Origin: Marinibacterium sp.
GTDB lineage: Bacteria > Pseudomonadota > Alphaproteobacteria > Rhodobacterales > Rhodobacteraceae
Direction: 5' to 3'
Assembly (NCBI GenBank): GCA_025800215.1
Contig: JAOXSC010000108.1
Span: 1 to 57,452 of the forward strand
DNA: 57,452 nt
The notes beneath the pieces were generated by a model. It did no database searches, was not told the DNA's origin, and saw nothing but the letters and a program-made list of their open reading frames with translations. Made by a program: the position numbers and the translations under genes. Numbering within the stretch: the first letter of the stretch is position 1; each line of letters opens with the position of its first letter. Below are positions 48,021 through 57,037 of this stretch, piece by piece.

Positions 48021-48055
48021 AGAAATGACAAGCGGCGGCCGATCAGGGCCGCCGC
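48021..48055 (-). terminator. Terminator of the sulfotransferase gene
   Basis: On the minus strand GCGGCGGCC pairs with GGCCGCCGC (loop CTGATC), followed by TTGTCATTTCT. It lies 25 bases past the stop at 48081. Confidence 0.7.
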
Positions 48056-48080
48056 AGGGGTGTCAAAGACAGGGATGTGA

Positions 48081-48725
48081 TCAGGACACGGGCGGCTTGA
48101 AGCCGAGCCATTCGATCTCTTTGGCAAAGACCGCGCCGATATGGTCGCTGGTCTCTTTGTTGTAGAGCGCGAGGTAATCCATCTCTTCTGGATTGGCATT
48201 GCGGCGCGTCATGACAGGTTCGGGCCAGCCATAGGTCTTGGCCAGATCAATCGTTTCCTGGTCGAGATTGTCGAAATCCAGAACCCGATTCACCAGGCAT
48301 TCGCCGGTCTCGGGGTCATGGGCATAGTCATAAAGGCTTTCGCGGGCGAAATGATCCCCAAGGATGAATTCGTCAAAGGACATGTCCTTCATCCGGGGGT
48401 ATTTGGTGGGGTCTTTTTCGTTGTGCCGCTTCGCGTAGAAATAGAACGATGCGGCGCGGCTCCAGGGATCCCGGCTCGAGACGCAGAAGACATCGAGACC
48501 CTTGAAATACGCGTCCCCCTTGATCCGCTTGAGATCGCAGGTCATCGAATGCTTCCAAAGACGGTCTTCCTTGGGGATCGTCTTGGAGGCCTGAACCTGT
48601 TCCTTCTGGTACCCGAACGCCTGCATGCGGTCTTCGGGCACAGACTCCATCAGGGCGCGACAGACGGTTGTCCCGCCACATTTCTTGATGTGAACAATTG
48701 CAACCTTGTCGTCGATAATCAGCAT
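48081..48725 (-). CDS. Sulfotransferase-family protein
   Basis: The 214-residue protein has the PAPS-binding elements of sulfotransferases: 5'-phosphosulfate loop VHIKKCGGTTVCRAL near residue 10 and the 3'-phosphate motif VSSRDPWSRAASFYFY near 84. The size and layout match the Sulfotransfer_2-type family acting on carbohydrates. The acceptor is unknown; capsule or exopolysaccharide is plausible given kps genes nearby. Monocistronic with its own terminator. Confidence 0.85.
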   Translation of the reverse strand: MLIIDDKVAIVHIKKCGGTTVCRALMESVPEDRMQAFGYQKEQVQASKTIPKEDRLWKHSMTCDLKRIKGDAYFKGLDVFCVSSRDPWSRAASFYFYAKRHNEKDPTKYPRMKDMSFDEFILGDHFARESLYDYAHDPETGECLVNRVLDFDNLDQETIDLAKTYGWPEPVMTRRNANPEEMDYLALYNKETSDHIGAVFAKEIEWLGFKPPVS

Positions 48726-48934
48726 TGAGTGAAATCCCTCATAGTCTCGTCCCGGAGGGCAGGGTGCGTCCTGATCCGCTCCGACTACTTATTGGGTGCC
48801 TAGGCAAGGGCAAGTCAACCGCAAACCGTGTCCGGCCCGATGCACATGGCGTCGCGCCCGGCGCGATGCCTGCGGCATTTGCATTTCGCCCTTTGCTATG
48901 CACAGTGGTCGCGACATTGCATATGGGGGGTAAC

Positions 48935-49714
48935 ATGGATCTTGGGATCGCAGGAAAACGTGCGCTGGTGTCGGCCAGCAGCAAGGGGCTGGGGCTGGGC
49001 TGTGCCCGCGCTCTGGCCGAAGCTGGGGTGCATCTGGTGATGAATGCGCGCGGCGCCGATGCGCTGGAGGCCGCCGCCGCCGACATCCGCACCACCTATG
49101 ATGTCGACGTGACCACCGTGGCCGCCGACGTGACCACCGAAAACGGCCGCGCCGCCGTGCTGGAAGCCGCAGGCCAGCCCGACATCCTGATCACCAATGC
49201 CGGGGGGCCGCCGCCGGGCCTGTGGTCCGACTGGGAGCGCGATGATTTCATCGCGGCGCTGGATGCCAATATGCTCACCCCGATTGCACTGATGAAGGCG
49301 CTTCTGCCCGGCATGATCGACCGCGGCTGGGGCCGCGTGGTCAACATCACCAGCCAGTCGGTCAAGGCGCCGATTGCCATTCTCGGCCTGTCGAACTCGG
49401 CGCGCGCGGGGCTCACGGGCTATGTTGCGGGCACGTCGCGCCAGGTGGCGCCGCACGGGGTGACGATCAACAACATGCTGCCGGGCGTGCATGACACCGA
49501 CCGGATCGAAGCGCTCGACAGCGCAACCGCCCAGAGCACCGGTCTGCCCATCGACCAGGTCCGCGCCGACCGCAAGGCGACCGTGCCCGCAGGCCGCTAT
49601 GGCACGGCGGACGAATTCGGGCAGATGTGCGCGTTCCTGTGTTCGCAGCATGCGGGCTTTATCGTGGGCCAGAACATCCTGCTGGATGGCGGCGCCACCA
49701 ACGCCACGCTCTGA
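48935..49714 (+). CDS. Atypical SDR-family protein lacking the YxxxK motif
   Basis: The 259-residue protein keeps the nucleotide-binding SDR pattern (RALVSASSKGLGLGCARALA; ILITNAGGPPPG) and INITSQSV at the catalytic serine. At the position of YxxxK it reads SNSAR (LGLSNSARAGLTG), as in a known divergent group of beta-ketoacyl reductase-like proteins. Classical hydride transfer chemistry is therefore doubtful. ATG 48935 follows GGGGGG. The next gene starts four bases downstream. Confidence 0.9.
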   Translation: MDLGIAGKRALVSASSKGLGLGCARALAEAGVHLVMNARGADALEAAAADIRTTYDVDVTTVAADVTTENGRAAVLEAAGQPDILITNAGGPPPGLWSDWERDDFIAALDANMLTPIALMKALLPGMIDRGWGRVVNITSQSVKAPIAILGLSNSARAGLTGYVAGTSRQVAPHGVTINNMLPGVHDTDRIEALDSATAQSTGLPIDQVRADRKATVPAGRYGTADEFGQMCAFLCSQHAGFIVGQNILLDGGATNATL

Positions 49715-49718
49715 CCCA

Positions 49719-50837
49719 ATGGCAGCGGGCTATTCGCTGAAAGACCAGCTCTTCAATGCCGACAAGGTGGCAGGGCTGGGCGCGCGCTTTGCCGCCGTGG
49801 CGCCGGGCTTCGATGCCGACCGGTTTCAGGCGACGGTGATGGCACGCCTGCCGGACCTTGAGCTCAAGGCGCGCATCACCTGCATCGCCGACGCCCTGCG
49901 GGCCGAACTGCCCGATGATCTGGCGGCGGCGGGCCCGCTTTTGGTGGCCGCGCTGCCCGCACCGCTGGATCCCACGCTCAGCGACAATGATTTCGGCGAT
50001 TTCATCTATGCGCCCTTGGGCGAAGCGGCCGTGGCGCTGGCCGATGACAGCCCGCAGCCGGTTCTGGACGTGCTGCGCCAGATCACCCAGCGGTTTTCCA
50101 TGGAATGGGCGCTGCGCCCGGTTCTTGCCCGATGGCCGGACGCGGTGCTTGAAACGCTGACCTCTTGGGCAGACGATCCCAACTATCACGTGCGCCGCCT
50201 GGTCAGCGAAGGCACCCGACCGCGCCTGCCCTGGGGGCAGGGCGTGGGGCTTGCGCCCGCGCAGACCCTGCCTCTGCTGGACCGGCTGCATGGGGATGCC
50301 ACACGCTATGTGACGCGCTCGGTGGCCAATCACCTCAATGACATCGCTAAATCCGACCCCGACGCGGTGCTGGAGCGGCTGTCCACCTGGCAGACCATGA
50401 CGCGCCAGACACCCCGAGAGCTGGCCTGGATCAGTAGCCACGCCCTGCGCAGCCTGGTCAAATCCGGCCACCCCCAGGCCCTGCAGCATCTCGGCTTTGA
50501 CCCAAGCGCCCCGATCATGCTGGAACGTCTCAACATCCCTGCGCGTCTCGCCATCGGCGAGGTGCTGCCGATCGAGGTGACCCTGTCGGCCAGTGCCCCC
50601 TGCAAAGCGATTGTCGACTACCTGTTCTGGCGCCGCAAGGCGGACGGCACGCTCAGCCCCAAGGTACAGAAGCTCAAACAGATCACCCTGGGCCCCGAGA
50701 AACCTCAGGTGCTGACCAAGGCCCACAGGCTCAAAGGCGACGCGACGACCTATCGCCTGCATCCCGGCCGCCACCGGATCGACATTCAGGTGAATGGCCA
50801 GGTACTGGGCGGGGCCGATTTCGACCTGACCGCCTGA
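49719..50837 (+). CDS. AlkD-like DNA alkylation repair protein
   Basis: The 372-residue protein is made of HEAT-like helical pairs and has WADDPNYHVRRLVSEGTRPRLPW near residue 150, typical of the COG4335/AlkD-like DNA alkylation repair group. The C-terminal ~100 residues (LPIEVTLSASAPCKAIVDYLF ...) form a beta-rich extension. AlkD relatives are non-base-flipping glycosylases for bulky alkyl lesions, though activity here is not proven. It starts four bases after the SDR stop, without its own ribosome site. Confidence 0.87.
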   Translation: MAAGYSLKDQLFNADKVAGLGARFAAVAPGFDADRFQATVMARLPDLELKARITCIADALRAELPDDLAAAGPLLVAALPAPLDPTLSDNDFGDFIYAPLGEAAVALADDSPQPVLDVLRQITQRFSMEWALRPVLARWPDAVLETLTSWADDPNYHVRRLVSEGTRPRLPWGQGVGLAPAQTLPLLDRLHGDATRYVTRSVANHLNDIAKSDPDAVLERLSTWQTMTRQTPRELAWISSHALRSLVKSGHPQALQHLGFDPSAPIMLERLNIPARLAIGEVLPIEVTLSASAPCKAIVDYLFWRRKADGTLSPKVQKLKQITLGPEKPQVLTKAHRLKGDATTYRLHPGRHRIDIQVNGQVLGGADFDLTA

Positions 50838-51140
50838 ACAAGCCAGCCGTACCGCATCCGGCCGGTGTTGGGATTTAGGTATTTTTGGCCACAAAGAAGC
50901 ACGAGGCCCGCCCTTCTTTGTGGCGGCAAATACCTCGGGGGTGAATGGCGCAGCCAGAGGGGGCAGAGCCCCCTGCCTTGGTCGACGCCAAAGGCGGCGA
51001 AACCTGACTGGAAAACGGGCAGTCATGTGCCGCGAAACTGACGTCTCTTCACGCTTGCTTGAACATGGCCCGCATCCCATGGCGACCCGGCCCTTGTGGG
51101 CTTAGCGATGTAAGCTCAGAAGAGATACGAAAGGCCCGCC
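50838..51140. other. Intergenic region with palindromic repeat, no gene
   Basis: The 303 bases hold the repeat hairpin at 50877-50935, a GC-rich inverted stretch just after it (GAGGGGGC ... GCCCCCTGCC), and no supportable ORF. The arsM promoter probably lies in 51000-51130 but no hexamer pair stands out; AAAGG precedes the arsM start. Confidence 0.5.
50877..50935. repeat. Dispersed palindromic repeat, full copy A
   Basis: Two 23-base arms face each other across a 13-base loop: AGGTATTT + TTG + GCCACAAAGAAG, and the reverse complement of AGGTATTT + GCC + GCCACAAAGAAG. The fixed 8 and 12 base blocks are identical; only the central triplet differs. Same arm and loop lengths as the copy at 54040. 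Confidence 0.8.
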
Positions 51141-52199
51141 ATGAAAGACGATGTCACCAAGCATGAAAGCGTGCAGGATTATTACGGCGCCGTCCTGCAA
51201 AGCAGCGACGACCTGCAAACCAATGCCTGCTGCACGCCCGATGACATGCCCGACCATGTCAAAGCGGTGCTGTCGAACATTCATGACGATGTGCTCACGC
51301 GCTACTATGGCTGCGGGCTCATTGCGCCGCTGGACCTGACCGGCATGCGGATCCTCGATCTGGGCTGCGGCGCGGGGCGCGATGTTTATGCGCTGTCGCA
51401 GATGGTGGGCGAAAGCGGCGCGGTGGTGGGGGTCGACATGACCCCGGCCCAGCTGGACGTCGCGCGCCGCCATGTCGATTGGCATGCCGAACGCTTCGGC
51501 CATGCCGCGTCGAACGTGTCTTTTCATCAGGGCGTCATCGAACGGCTCGACGATCTGCCACTCGATCCGGGCAGCTTCGACATCATCGTGTCCAACTGTG
51601 TGATCAACCTCGCCACCGACAAGGGCGCGGTGCTGCGCGGCGCGCACCGGTTGCTGCGCGACGGCGGCGAGATGTACTTTTCCGATGTCTACGCCGATCG
51701 CCGCGTCCCGGCGGCCATGGCTGAAGATGAGGTGCTTTATGGCGAATGCCTGTCAGGGGCGCTCTATTGGAATGATTTCCTCAGCCTCGCGCGTCAAAAC
51801 GGTTTTGACGATCCCCGCCTTGTCACGCAACGCCCGCTGACCATCGAAAACCCGCTGCTCGAGGCCCGCGTGGCGCCTCTGTCCTTCCTGTCGGCGACCT
51901 ATCGGCTGTTCAAACTGTCCGGGCTTGAACCCGATTGCGAAGACTACGGCCATGCCGTGCGCTATCGCGGTACGGTCGAGCACGCCCCGCATGCTTTTGC
52001 CCTTGATGATCACCATGTCTTTGAAACCGGCAAGATCGTTCCTGTCTGCGGCAACAGCTATCGGATGCTGGCCGACACCCGCTTTGCCCGCCACTTTGAC
52101 CTCTTCGGGTCGTTTGACACCCATTACGGGATCTTCGAAGGCTGCGGCGCGGCCAGCCCCTTTGGTCAGGACAGCAGCAGCCCGGTGCCGTGCTGCTAG
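51141..52199 (+). CDS. arsM: Arsenite S-adenosylmethionine methyltransferase ArsM
   Basis: The 352-residue protein carries the SAM motif ILDLGCGAGRDVYALS (residues 71-86) and the ArsM cysteines: a CC pair at 30-31, SNCVINL (C153) and GECLSGALYW (C203). These three sites bind As(III) in ArsM enzymes, which methylate arsenite to mono-, di- and trimethyl forms. A further CC ends the protein. No arsR or ars transport gene is adjacent, so control is not local. Confidence 0.93.
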   Translation: MKDDVTKHESVQDYYGAVLQSSDDLQTNACCTPDDMPDHVKAVLSNIHDDVLTRYYGCGLIAPLDLTGMRILDLGCGAGRDVYALSQMVGESGAVVGVDMTPAQLDVARRHVDWHAERFGHAASNVSFHQGVIERLDDLPLDPGSFDIIVSNCVINLATDKGAVLRGAHRLLRDGGEMYFSDVYADRRVPAAMAEDEVLYGECLSGALYWNDFLSLARQNGFDDPRLVTQRPLTIENPLLEARVAPLSFLSATYRLFKLSGLEPDCEDYGHAVRYRGTVEHAPHAFALDDHHVFETGKIVPVCGNSYRMLADTRFARHFDLFGSFDTHYGIFEGCGAASPFGQDSSSPVPCC

Positions 52200-52284
52200 C
52201 CCGAGCGGCTTGAGCTTGGCGGCGCGGGTTGCTATCTGCGGCGGAGCCTGAGCAAACTGCTCAGGAAGACGGCAGAGGCAGATC

Positions 52285-53379
52285 GTGCAGATACAAGGCT
52301 CCGGTGACGCGCCCCCGCGGCTCGAGATTCGCAACATCAGGCGCGCCTTCAATGGGCGCGCCGTGGTGGATGATGTGTCGCTGTCGATCCTGCCGGGGCA
52401 GGTGACGTGCCTCTTGGGCCCGTCCGGCTGCGGAAAATCGACCACGCTGCGCATGATCGCTGGGGTCGAAATGCAGGACAGCGGCGAAATCTGGGTCGAT
52501 GGCAAGCTGATCTGCGACACCGTGTTCCGCCTGCCGCCCGAACGGCGCGGCATCGGGCTGATGTTCCAGGATTTTGCGCTGTTCCCGCATCTCAGCGTGG
52601 CCGACAATGTGGGGTTTGGCCTGACTGGCAATCGTGACGCCCGCCGCGCCCGCATCGAAGAGATGCTCGACCGGGTGCATCTGCGCCGACATATCGACAG
52701 CTTTCCGCATCAGCTTTCGGGGGGCGAGCAGCAGCGCGTGGCGCTCGCGCGCGCAGTGGCTCCGCGCCCACGCGTGATGCTTATGGACGAACCGTTTTCG
52801 GGGCTGGACAACCGGCTGCGCGACGGCATTCGGGATGAAACGCTGGATCTGCTCAAGGCCGAAAACACTGCTGTGCTGCTGGTCACCCACGAACCCGAAG
52901 AAGCCATGCGCATGGCCGACGAAATTGCGCTGATGCGGGATGGCCGGATCGTGCAGCAGGGGGCGCCCTACAATGTGTATACCCGCCCCACCGATCGCGC
53001 GGCGGTCATGTTCTTCAGCGATGCCAATATCCTGCGCGCGCGGGTGACCGGGGCGCTGGCCGACACGCCCTTTGGCCGCTTTCTGGCGCCAGGTGTCCCG
53101 GACGGTACGGATGTGGACATCGTGTTCCGGCCTCAGCATGTCCGCATCGATTTCGACCGCAACGGATCGGGTCCACGGCCCACAGCGGGCGAAGGGGTTT
53201 CTGCGCGGGGCACGGTCGAGCGTGCGCGCTTCATGGGGCATGAAAGCCTGGTGGAGTTCCGCATGGATCACGACGGCTCCATCCTGAAAGCCACGGTGCC
53301 CAACGTGTTTTTGCCCGCGAAGGGCAAAACCATGTGGCTGCGCGTCCCCCGTGACCGCTGTTTCGTGTTCCCGGCCTAA
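52285..53379 (+). CDS. Orphan ABC transporter ATPase (FbpC/PotA-like)
   Basis: The 364-residue ATPase has Walker A LGPSGCGKST near residue 45, Q-loop MFQDFALFPHLSV, signature LSGGEQQR, Walker B VMLMDEPFSGLD and H-switch VTHEPEEAMRMAD, followed by a C-terminal TOBE-like regulatory domain (VERARFMGHESLVEFRM). Sequence resembles iron(III)/polyamine importers. The start is GTG 52285 behind CAGAGG. No permease or binding protein is adjacent, so the cognate system is elsewhere or lost. Confidence 0.92.
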   Translation: MQIQGSGDAPPRLEIRNIRRAFNGRAVVDDVSLSILPGQVTCLLGPSGCGKSTTLRMIAGVEMQDSGEIWVDGKLICDTVFRLPPERRGIGLMFQDFALFPHLSVADNVGFGLTGNRDARRARIEEMLDRVHLRRHIDSFPHQLSGGEQQRVALARAVAPRPRVMLMDEPFSGLDNRLRDGIRDETLDLLKAENTAVLLVTHEPEEAMRMADEIALMRDGRIVQQGAPYNVYTRPTDRAAVMFFSDANILRARVTGALADTPFGRFLAPGVPDGTDVDIVFRPQHVRIDFDRNGSGPRPTAGEGVSARGTVERARFMGHESLVEFRMDHDGSILKATVPNVFLPAKGKTMWLRVPRDRCFVFPA

Positions 53380-53382
53380 GCC

Positions 53383-53928
53383 TCAGTCTTCGGTCGGCGC
53401 GCGCGCCTGCTCACGGGTTGCGGACCAGCGCAGAGCATCGGCTTCGGTGGCGGCAACAAAACCCGCCTTGCCGTCAATATAGGCCTCCCATGCGCCCGCC
53501 CCGCTGGCGATCAGATCGGTCTTGAGACGCCCATAGGCGGCAACCACCTTTGGGTGGGCCCGCAGATAGTCGCGAAAGGCCAGATGGCGCGCCACATGCG
53601 GGGACCCGGCGGTAAAGACATGCAGATGGTGGCTGCGCGCTCCGTCCAGATCAAACTTGCGAAAATAACGCCGCCCTTCGATGCCAAGCGCCCCCATGGC
53701 TTCGTAGCCGAGCCCGGAAATGGCATCGGATACGGCGTCAAACCGATCAAGATCGCCGACCGTGCCAAGCAGATCAATGATTGGCTTGGCGATGCATCCC
53801 GCAACAGAGGTGCTGCCGATGTGATGAAGCCGGATGGGCCAAGGGGCCAGCGCGAGCGCAATGGCGCGGGCTTCGCGATCAAAGGCCAAAACCCAGGCCG
53901 GGTCATGAGGGCAAAGACTGACGGTCAT
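53383..53928 (-). CDS. GrpB/UPF0157 family protein
   Basis: The 181-residue protein matches the GrpB family (nucleotidyltransferase-like fold): HIGSTSVAGCIAKPIIDLLG near residue 36, then YFRKFDLDGARSHHLHVF and the basic C-terminal part. Function is poorly known across the family. It is convergent with the ABC ATPase, three bases apart. Confidence 0.92.
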   Translation of the reverse strand: MTVSLCPHDPAWVLAFDREARAIALALAPWPIRLHHIGSTSVAGCIAKPIIDLLGTVGDLDRFDAVSDAISGLGYEAMGALGIEGRRYFRKFDLDGARSHHLHVFTAGSPHVARHLAFRDYLRAHPKVVAAYGRLKTDLIASGAGAWEAYIDGKAGFVAATEADALRWSATREQARAPTED

Positions 53929-54166
53929 CTAAGGTCTCGGTCGTGCGCTCTTTCATTATGCATTTATGCTGGCGGCGCAAGCAGGGATCGGCCCCTATCC
54001 GGGGGCGCTGCCCCCGCCGCGCTGCGCGCGCCTCCCCCGAGGTATTTCGGGCCACAAAGAAGGCGCGGGCTCATGCTTCTTTGTGGCGGAAAATACCTCG
54101 GAGCGCGAGGCAGAGCCTCGCATGTCGGACGGGATGCAGATCGCGGGGCGGTGGCGTTTGGTCGGG
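53929..54166. other. Intergenic region with second full repeat copy
   Basis: Between the divergently placed grpB start and regulator stop lie a GC-rich inverted stretch (GGGGGCGCTGCCCCC near 54001) and the 54040 repeat hairpin. No ORF is credible. Confidence 0.5.
54040..54098. repeat. Dispersed palindromic repeat, full copy B
   Basis: Arms AGGTATTT + CGG + GCCACAAAGAAG (54040-54062) and the reverse complement of AGGTATTT + TCC + GCCACAAAGAAG (54076-54098) with a 13-base loop. Identical design to copy A; the loop and central triplets differ. Confidence 0.8.
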
Positions 54167-54841
54167 TCAGTCGGGCCGGGCGAGGTAGTCGCTGAGGCGT
54201 TTACCGGGCTCATCGGCAAAAAGCTCGGGCAGGGCCTGTGCGGTTTCGATCAGATCGACGCGGAAGACGCGGAAATCGTTGCGCAGCTCGCACCAGGCGG
54301 TCAGCGTCCAGACCCGCCCCCAATACTCCATGTGCAGCGGGCGCACCGTTCGCGTGCTCAGCGCCCCGTCGATGCGTCTGTAGTCGAGCTGCAGTTTCTG
54401 CCGCGTCTTGATCGCTGCGCGAAGGGCGGCCATATGCGACAACCCGCGCGCGGCATTGGCAAAGGGGTAGACGGCGAATTTCCATGCGTCCGCCTCGGCG
54501 ATGGTCTGTTCGGGCAGAACGGCATCCACCTTGTCGGCCAGAGATCGGGCGGCGGTGCGCAGCTCGGCATCGGCGGCTTCGGCCACGATTGCCATGCCAA
54601 GGTTCAGTGCCTCAAGCTCGGCCGGTGTCAGGTTCAGCGGCGGCAGCGTGATCTGGTCGCGCACCATATAGCCCACGCCGCGTTCGCCTTCGACGGGGAT
54701 GCCCGAGGCGGCCAGGGTGTCCATGTCGCGATAGATCGTGCGCACCGACACCTCGAGCCGGTCGGCAATGTCCTGCGCGCGGTGCAGCTTGCCGTCGCGC
54801 AGGATCTGGATGATGTCGAAAAGGCGGTCACTCCGGCGCAT
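54167..54841 (-). CDS. YafY-like HTH/WYL transcriptional regulator
   Basis: The 224-residue protein starts with a DeoR-like winged helix-turn-helix (LFDIIQILRDGKLHRAQDIA, VSVRTIYRDMDTLAASGI) and continues with a WYL-like domain (KLQLDYRRIDGALSTRTVRPL, YWGRVWTLTAWCELRNDFRVF). Such regulators often control a neighbouring small gene. Here it lies 21 bases downstream of the 54863 gene on the same strand, and the palindrome at 55273 lies upstream of both. Confidence 0.93.
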   Translation of the reverse strand: MRRSDRLFDIIQILRDGKLHRAQDIADRLEVSVRTIYRDMDTLAASGIPVEGERGVGYMVRDQITLPPLNLTPAELEALNLGMAIVAEAADAELRTAARSLADKVDAVLPEQTIAEADAWKFAVYPFANAARGLSHMAALRAAIKTRQKLQLDYRRIDGALSTRTVRPLHMEYWGRVWTLTAWCELRNDFRVFRVDLIETAQALPELFADEPGKRLSDYLARPD

Positions 54842-54862
54842 GGGGCGACCCTGCCACGGGCA

Positions 54863-55228
54863 TCACGCGCTCTGCAAGTGCACCGGCGCGTGGCGCAGGC
54901 TGACGCTGCTGTCGTCCATCAGCGCAAAGAAGGCGCCGAATTCGGGGCGGGTCATGGCCTCAGCTTCGGTTTCCTTGGCTGCTGCCATCGACCGCCACAG
55001 GATGTGATCAGTCCAGAGCCCGTCTTCATCCTGCGACAGGCTGCGCGCCAGCACCGCGCCGCTGGCGGCCAGAAACGCCTGGGTGCCCTGGGCCGCCGTC
55101 ACCAGCGCGCCCGCATCCGCGCCGGGCCGCAGGCGGAAAGTGACGATTTCAGCCACGGTCTGGTCAGTGCTACCGGGCTCGGCGGGGGACAGCTGCGGCG
55201 CGGGCAGGCGGGAGAGGAAGGTGAACAT
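54863..55228 (-). CDS. Small dimeric alpha/beta-barrel-like protein
   Basis: The 121-residue protein has a probable ABM-like ferredoxin fold (IVTFRLRPGADAGALVTAAQ ... GLWTDHILWRSMAAAKE), similar to small monooxygenase or stress-related proteins whose genes commonly sit beside YafY/WYL regulators. AAGGA precedes ATG 55228. It is the first gene of a two-gene transcript with the regulator, under the 55273 operator candidate. Confidence 0.75.
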   Translation of the reverse strand: MFTFLSRLPAPQLSPAEPGSTDQTVAEIVTFRLRPGADAGALVTAAQGTQAFLAASGAVLARSLSQDEDGLWTDHILWRSMAAAKETEAEAMTRPEFGAFFALMDDSSVSLRHAPVHLQSA

Positions 55229-55272
55229 CGGTTTGTCCTTTCTTGCTTAGGATGGGTCTGATCTAGGGGGTA

Positions 55273-55298
55273 TCAACTGACATAAACCTGTCAGTTGA
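55273..55298. promoter_or_regulatory. Inverted-repeat operator upstream of the 54863 gene
   Basis: TCAACTGACA and TGTCAGTTGA form a perfect ten-base inverted repeat with a six-base spacer, 44 bases before the 55228 start. The most likely binder is the WYL regulator encoded downstream. It probably overlaps the promoter, though the -10/-35 hexamers are not clear. Confidence 0.65.
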
Positions 55299-55440
55299 GT
55301 TTCGCCACCCCACCGCGACCGGTCGATTTCCCGTGATCGCTGCAAAATGCCCGGCTTCCTGTTTGCGCCCCATGCCCCGGCCGCGCTAGATCGGGGCTGA
55401 CTAGGGACATCTGCCCTGCAAGATCCAAGAGGAGACGGAT

Positions 55441-55671
55441 ATGCTCAACAATATCGGCCTTCCCGGCCTTCTGCTCATCGCTGTCGTGGTGCTGGTGCTG
55501 TTCGGTCGCGGCAAGATCAGCTCGCTCATGGGCGAGGTCGGCAAAGGCATCACCGCCTTCAAGAAAGGCGTGAGCGACGGCAGCAAGGAAATCGAAGAGG
55601 CCGACGCCGCCGCCGACGCCAAGGACATCACGCCCCAGGCCGAGGTTCAGACCGACAAGGACAAGGCATAA
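55441..55671 (+). CDS. tatA: Sec-independent translocase subunit TatA
   Basis: The 76-residue protein has one N-terminal helix ([21 protein letters not shown]) with the FGRGK hinge, then an amphipathic helix ([16 protein letters not shown]) and an acidic tail. It forms the size-variable pore of the twin-arginine system. GGAGACG precedes ATG 55441. First of tatABC; the tatB start is six bases downstream. Confidence 0.96.
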   Translation: MLNNIGLPGLLLIAVVVLVLFGRGKISSLMGEVGKGITAFKKGVSDGSKEIEEADAAADAKDITPQAEVQTDKDKA

Positions 55672-55677
55672 CCGCGC

Positions 55678-56151
55678 ATGTTCGATCTGGGCTGGACGGA
55701 ACTGCTGGTCATCGGCATCGTGGCGCTGATCGTGATCGGCCCCAAGGACCTGCCGGTGCTGTTTCGCAATGTCGGCCAGTGGGTCGGCAGGATGCGTGGC
55801 ATGGCGCGCGAATTTTCCCGTGCCATGAATGATGCCGCCGATCAAAGCGGGGTCAATGACATCGCCAAGGGGCTCAAGGCCGCGTCGAACCCGGTTGGCA
55901 CGGCGATGGACAGTGTGAAAAAGGCGACATCGGATCTGACATCGGGGCTCGACCCGTCGAAATTCGACCCCAACAGCGAAACCGGAAAACTTGCTGCCGA
56001 ACGCGCCGAAAACGCCAAGAAGATCCACGCGGCCACTGCCCGCGCCACCGCCGAGCGCAAGGCCAAGGAAGCCGCCGAGGCGCTGGCCAAGGCCGAAGAA
56101 TACGAGGCGGCGCTGAAATCCGCACCGCCCGCAGGTGAAGACAAGACATGA
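55678..56151 (+). CDS. tatB: Sec-independent translocase subunit TatB
   Basis: The 157-residue protein begins [26 protein letters not shown], the TatB signature including GPKDLP, then a longer amphipathic helix ([19 protein letters not shown]) and an Ala/Lys-rich tail. With TatC it forms the twin-arginine receptor. Its stop overlaps tatC by four bases (ATGA). Confidence 0.96.
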   Translation: MFDLGWTELLVIGIVALIVIGPKDLPVLFRNVGQWVGRMRGMAREFSRAMNDAADQSGVNDIAKGLKAASNPVGTAMDSVKKATSDLTSGLDPSKFDPNSETGKLAAERAENAKKIHAATARATAERKAKEAAEALAKAEEYEAALKSAPPAGEDKT

Positions 56152-57032
56152 GCCATAGCGACGACATCGACGACAGCGCCGCACCGCTGATCGAACATCT
56201 GGCCGAACTGCGCACGCGGCTCATTCATTGTGTGGTGGCCTTTCTGGTGGGGATGGTGCTGTGCTTCACCGTTGCCACGCCGATCTTCAACTTTCTGACG
56301 GCGCCACTCTGCCAGGTGCTGGGCGAACGCGGGCAGGATTGCGACCTGATCTTCATTTCGCCGCAGGAAGGGTTCTTCGTCGCGATCAAGGTATCGCTGC
56401 TGGGCGGGTTCATTCTGGCCTTTCCCTATATCGGGTTGCAGATGTGGCGCTTTGTGGCGCCGGGCCTCTACCGGACGGAAAAGAACGCGTTCCTGCCGTT
56501 CCTTGTGGCGTCGCCCTTCATGTTCCTGCTGGGGGCGGCCTTTGCGTTCTACGTGGTGACCCCGCTGGCCTATGATTTCTTTCTGGGCTTTCAGCAGTTT
56601 GGTGCAGAAGGACAGGCTGTTGCGGGGGACGAGGCCGCGCCGCTTAGCGTGGTGTTCCAGGGCTCGGCGCAGGAATATCTCAACCTCACGATCAAGTTTA
56701 TCGTGGCCTTTGGCCTGTGCTTTCAGCTGCCGGTTCTGCTGACGCTGATGGGTAAGGCGGGGCTGGTCTCGGCCGAGGGGCTGGGTTCGGTGCGCAAATA
56801 CGCGGTTGTGGCCATCCTTGTGCTGGCCGCGCTGGTAACGCCGCCGGATGTGATCACTCAGATCATCCTGTTTGTTGTGGTGTACGGGCTTTATGAGGTC
56901 TCGATCTTCCTTGTGGGCCGTGTCGAGAAAAAGCGCGAGGCGCAGCTGCGGGCCGACGGGTATTACGACGACGAAGAGCTGGATGACGAAGCCATGGCCG
57001 ATCTGGCCGAGGATGACGACCTCCAGAAGTAA
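56148..57032 (+). CDS. tatC: Sec-independent translocase subunit TatC
   Basis: The 294-residue protein has six hydrophobic segments and the TatC signatures [19 protein letters not shown] at the N-terminus and [20 protein letters not shown]. It recognises the twin-arginine signal peptide. A C-terminal acidic extension (EDDDLQK) follows the last helix. The strong terminator at 57038 ends the operon. Confidence 0.97.
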   Translation: MSHSDDIDDSAAPLIEHLAELRTRLIHCVVAFLVGMVLCFTVATPIFNFLTAPLCQVLGERGQDCDLIFISPQEGFFVAIKVSLLGGFILAFPYIGLQMWRFVAPGLYRTEKNAFLPFLVASPFMFLLGAAFAFYVVTPLAYDFFLGFQQFGAEGQAVAGDEAAPLSVVFQGSAQEYLNLTIKFIVAFGLCFQLPVLLTLMGKAGLVSAEGLGSVRKYAVVAILVLAALVTPPDVITQIILFVVVYGLYEVSIFLVGRVEKKREAQLRADGYYDDEELDDEAMADLAEDDDLQK

Positions 57033-57037
57033 CTTAG

